64,000 nt of DNA from Pseudobdellovibrionaceae bacterium (GTDB lineage: Bacteria > Bdellovibrionota > Bdellovibrionia > Bdellovibrionales > Bdellovibrionaceae), in assembly GCA_016785955.1 (NCBI GenBank), contig JAEUWH010000082.1:140577-204576 (forward strand), given 5' to 3'. The translations under genes were made by a program, and so were the position numbers. The notes below the pieces were generated by a model, which was not told where the DNA came from, ran no database searches, and saw only the letters and a program-made list of their open reading frames with translations. Shown here piece after piece: positions 63,857-64,000 of this stretch; the stretch's first letter is position 1; each line of letters begins with the position of its first letter.

Positions 63857-64000
63857 CGAAGCGACCCAAATTTTTCATCAAATCTTAAAAAGGAGTTATT
63901 TTCAATAAAAGATTTCGGGGCATTCGAGGGCCTCACTCAAAGGGAAGCTTTATTTAAACTTGAACGAGGGCATCCATGCCCTCTGCAGGCGGGATCAGCC
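63857..64000 (+). other. Open frame to the window edge without a standard start
   Basis: This frame stays open from 63857 to the edge and has AAGGAG at 63890-63895, but contains no ATG, GTG or TTG. The first likely codon at the right distance is ATA 63905, which would give IKDFGAFEGLTQ and so on. A near-perfect inverted repeat GAGGGCAT-cc-ATGCCCTC lies inside it (63966-63983). It is either the 5' end of a gene with a rare start or chance. Confidence 0.2.

Overview
The window reads as chromosomal DNA of a predatory or predator-related bacterium of the Bdellovibrionota (Bdellovibrio/Pseudobdellovibrio type). I infer this from the gene families, from the low to moderate GC seen by eye, and from the many lineage-specific exported proteins; no marker was placed phylogenetically. 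Genes are dense, often overlap by 4 to 25 bases, and use GTG and TTG starts freely (pyrH, frr, amgK and the 943-residue secreted protein).

Left part (1-15.5 kb): an exported protein cut by the window edge and a small exported partner; an Mla-type lipid transport operon with two MlaE permeases (3.4-6.5 kb); a beta-barrel-like outer-membrane protein; a 24-residue Lys/Ala-rich protein; a TadB/TadC-like pair; a cystathionine beta-synthase/gamma-lyase pair; tRNA-Phe(GAA); PTS enzyme I; and a secreted subtilase.

Core part (15.5-26.2 kb, minus strand): a housekeeping block in the order rpsB, tsf, pyrH, frr, uppS, cdsA, rseP, tsaB, a MinD-like ATPase, a J-like/HTH protein, rluD and pgeF. An intrinsic terminator lies between rpsB and tsf, rseP shows three PDZ domains, and dxr is missing from its common place between cdsA and rseP.

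Middle part (26.4-41 kb): mostly exported, lineage-specific proteins. These are a DUF2330-like protein, a PHB-depolymerase-type esterase, an FAD protein, a CFI-box protein, two paralogous Cys-containing small secreted proteins, a Tat-exported PhoD-like phosphatase, and four large exported proteins that share a short Cys-x-x-Phe-Tyr motif, three of them at the extreme C-terminus. A truncated haemoglobin follows.

Right part (41-64 kb): priA, a periplasmic protein, galU, an Asn-Cys lipoprotein-like protein, an outer-membrane barrel, a 41-residue basic protein and a TonB-like protein with a long N-terminal extension. Next come a sigma-54 activator and a degenerate paralogue that has lost its P-loop glycines and its HTH, an AmgK/MurU pair, an S9 peptidase, three exported proteins including a TadG-like one, a periplasmic protein and NagZ. 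PgeF, AmgK, MurU and NagZ together indicate active cell-wall sugar recycling or editing, which suits an organism that digests prey peptidoglycan.

Most worth a second look: the degenerate activator beside its intact relative (49.4-52.2 kb); the Cys-x-x-Phe-Tyr tail family (31.8-41 kb); a possible three-way-junction RNA after nagZ; and the small secreted Cys paralogues.
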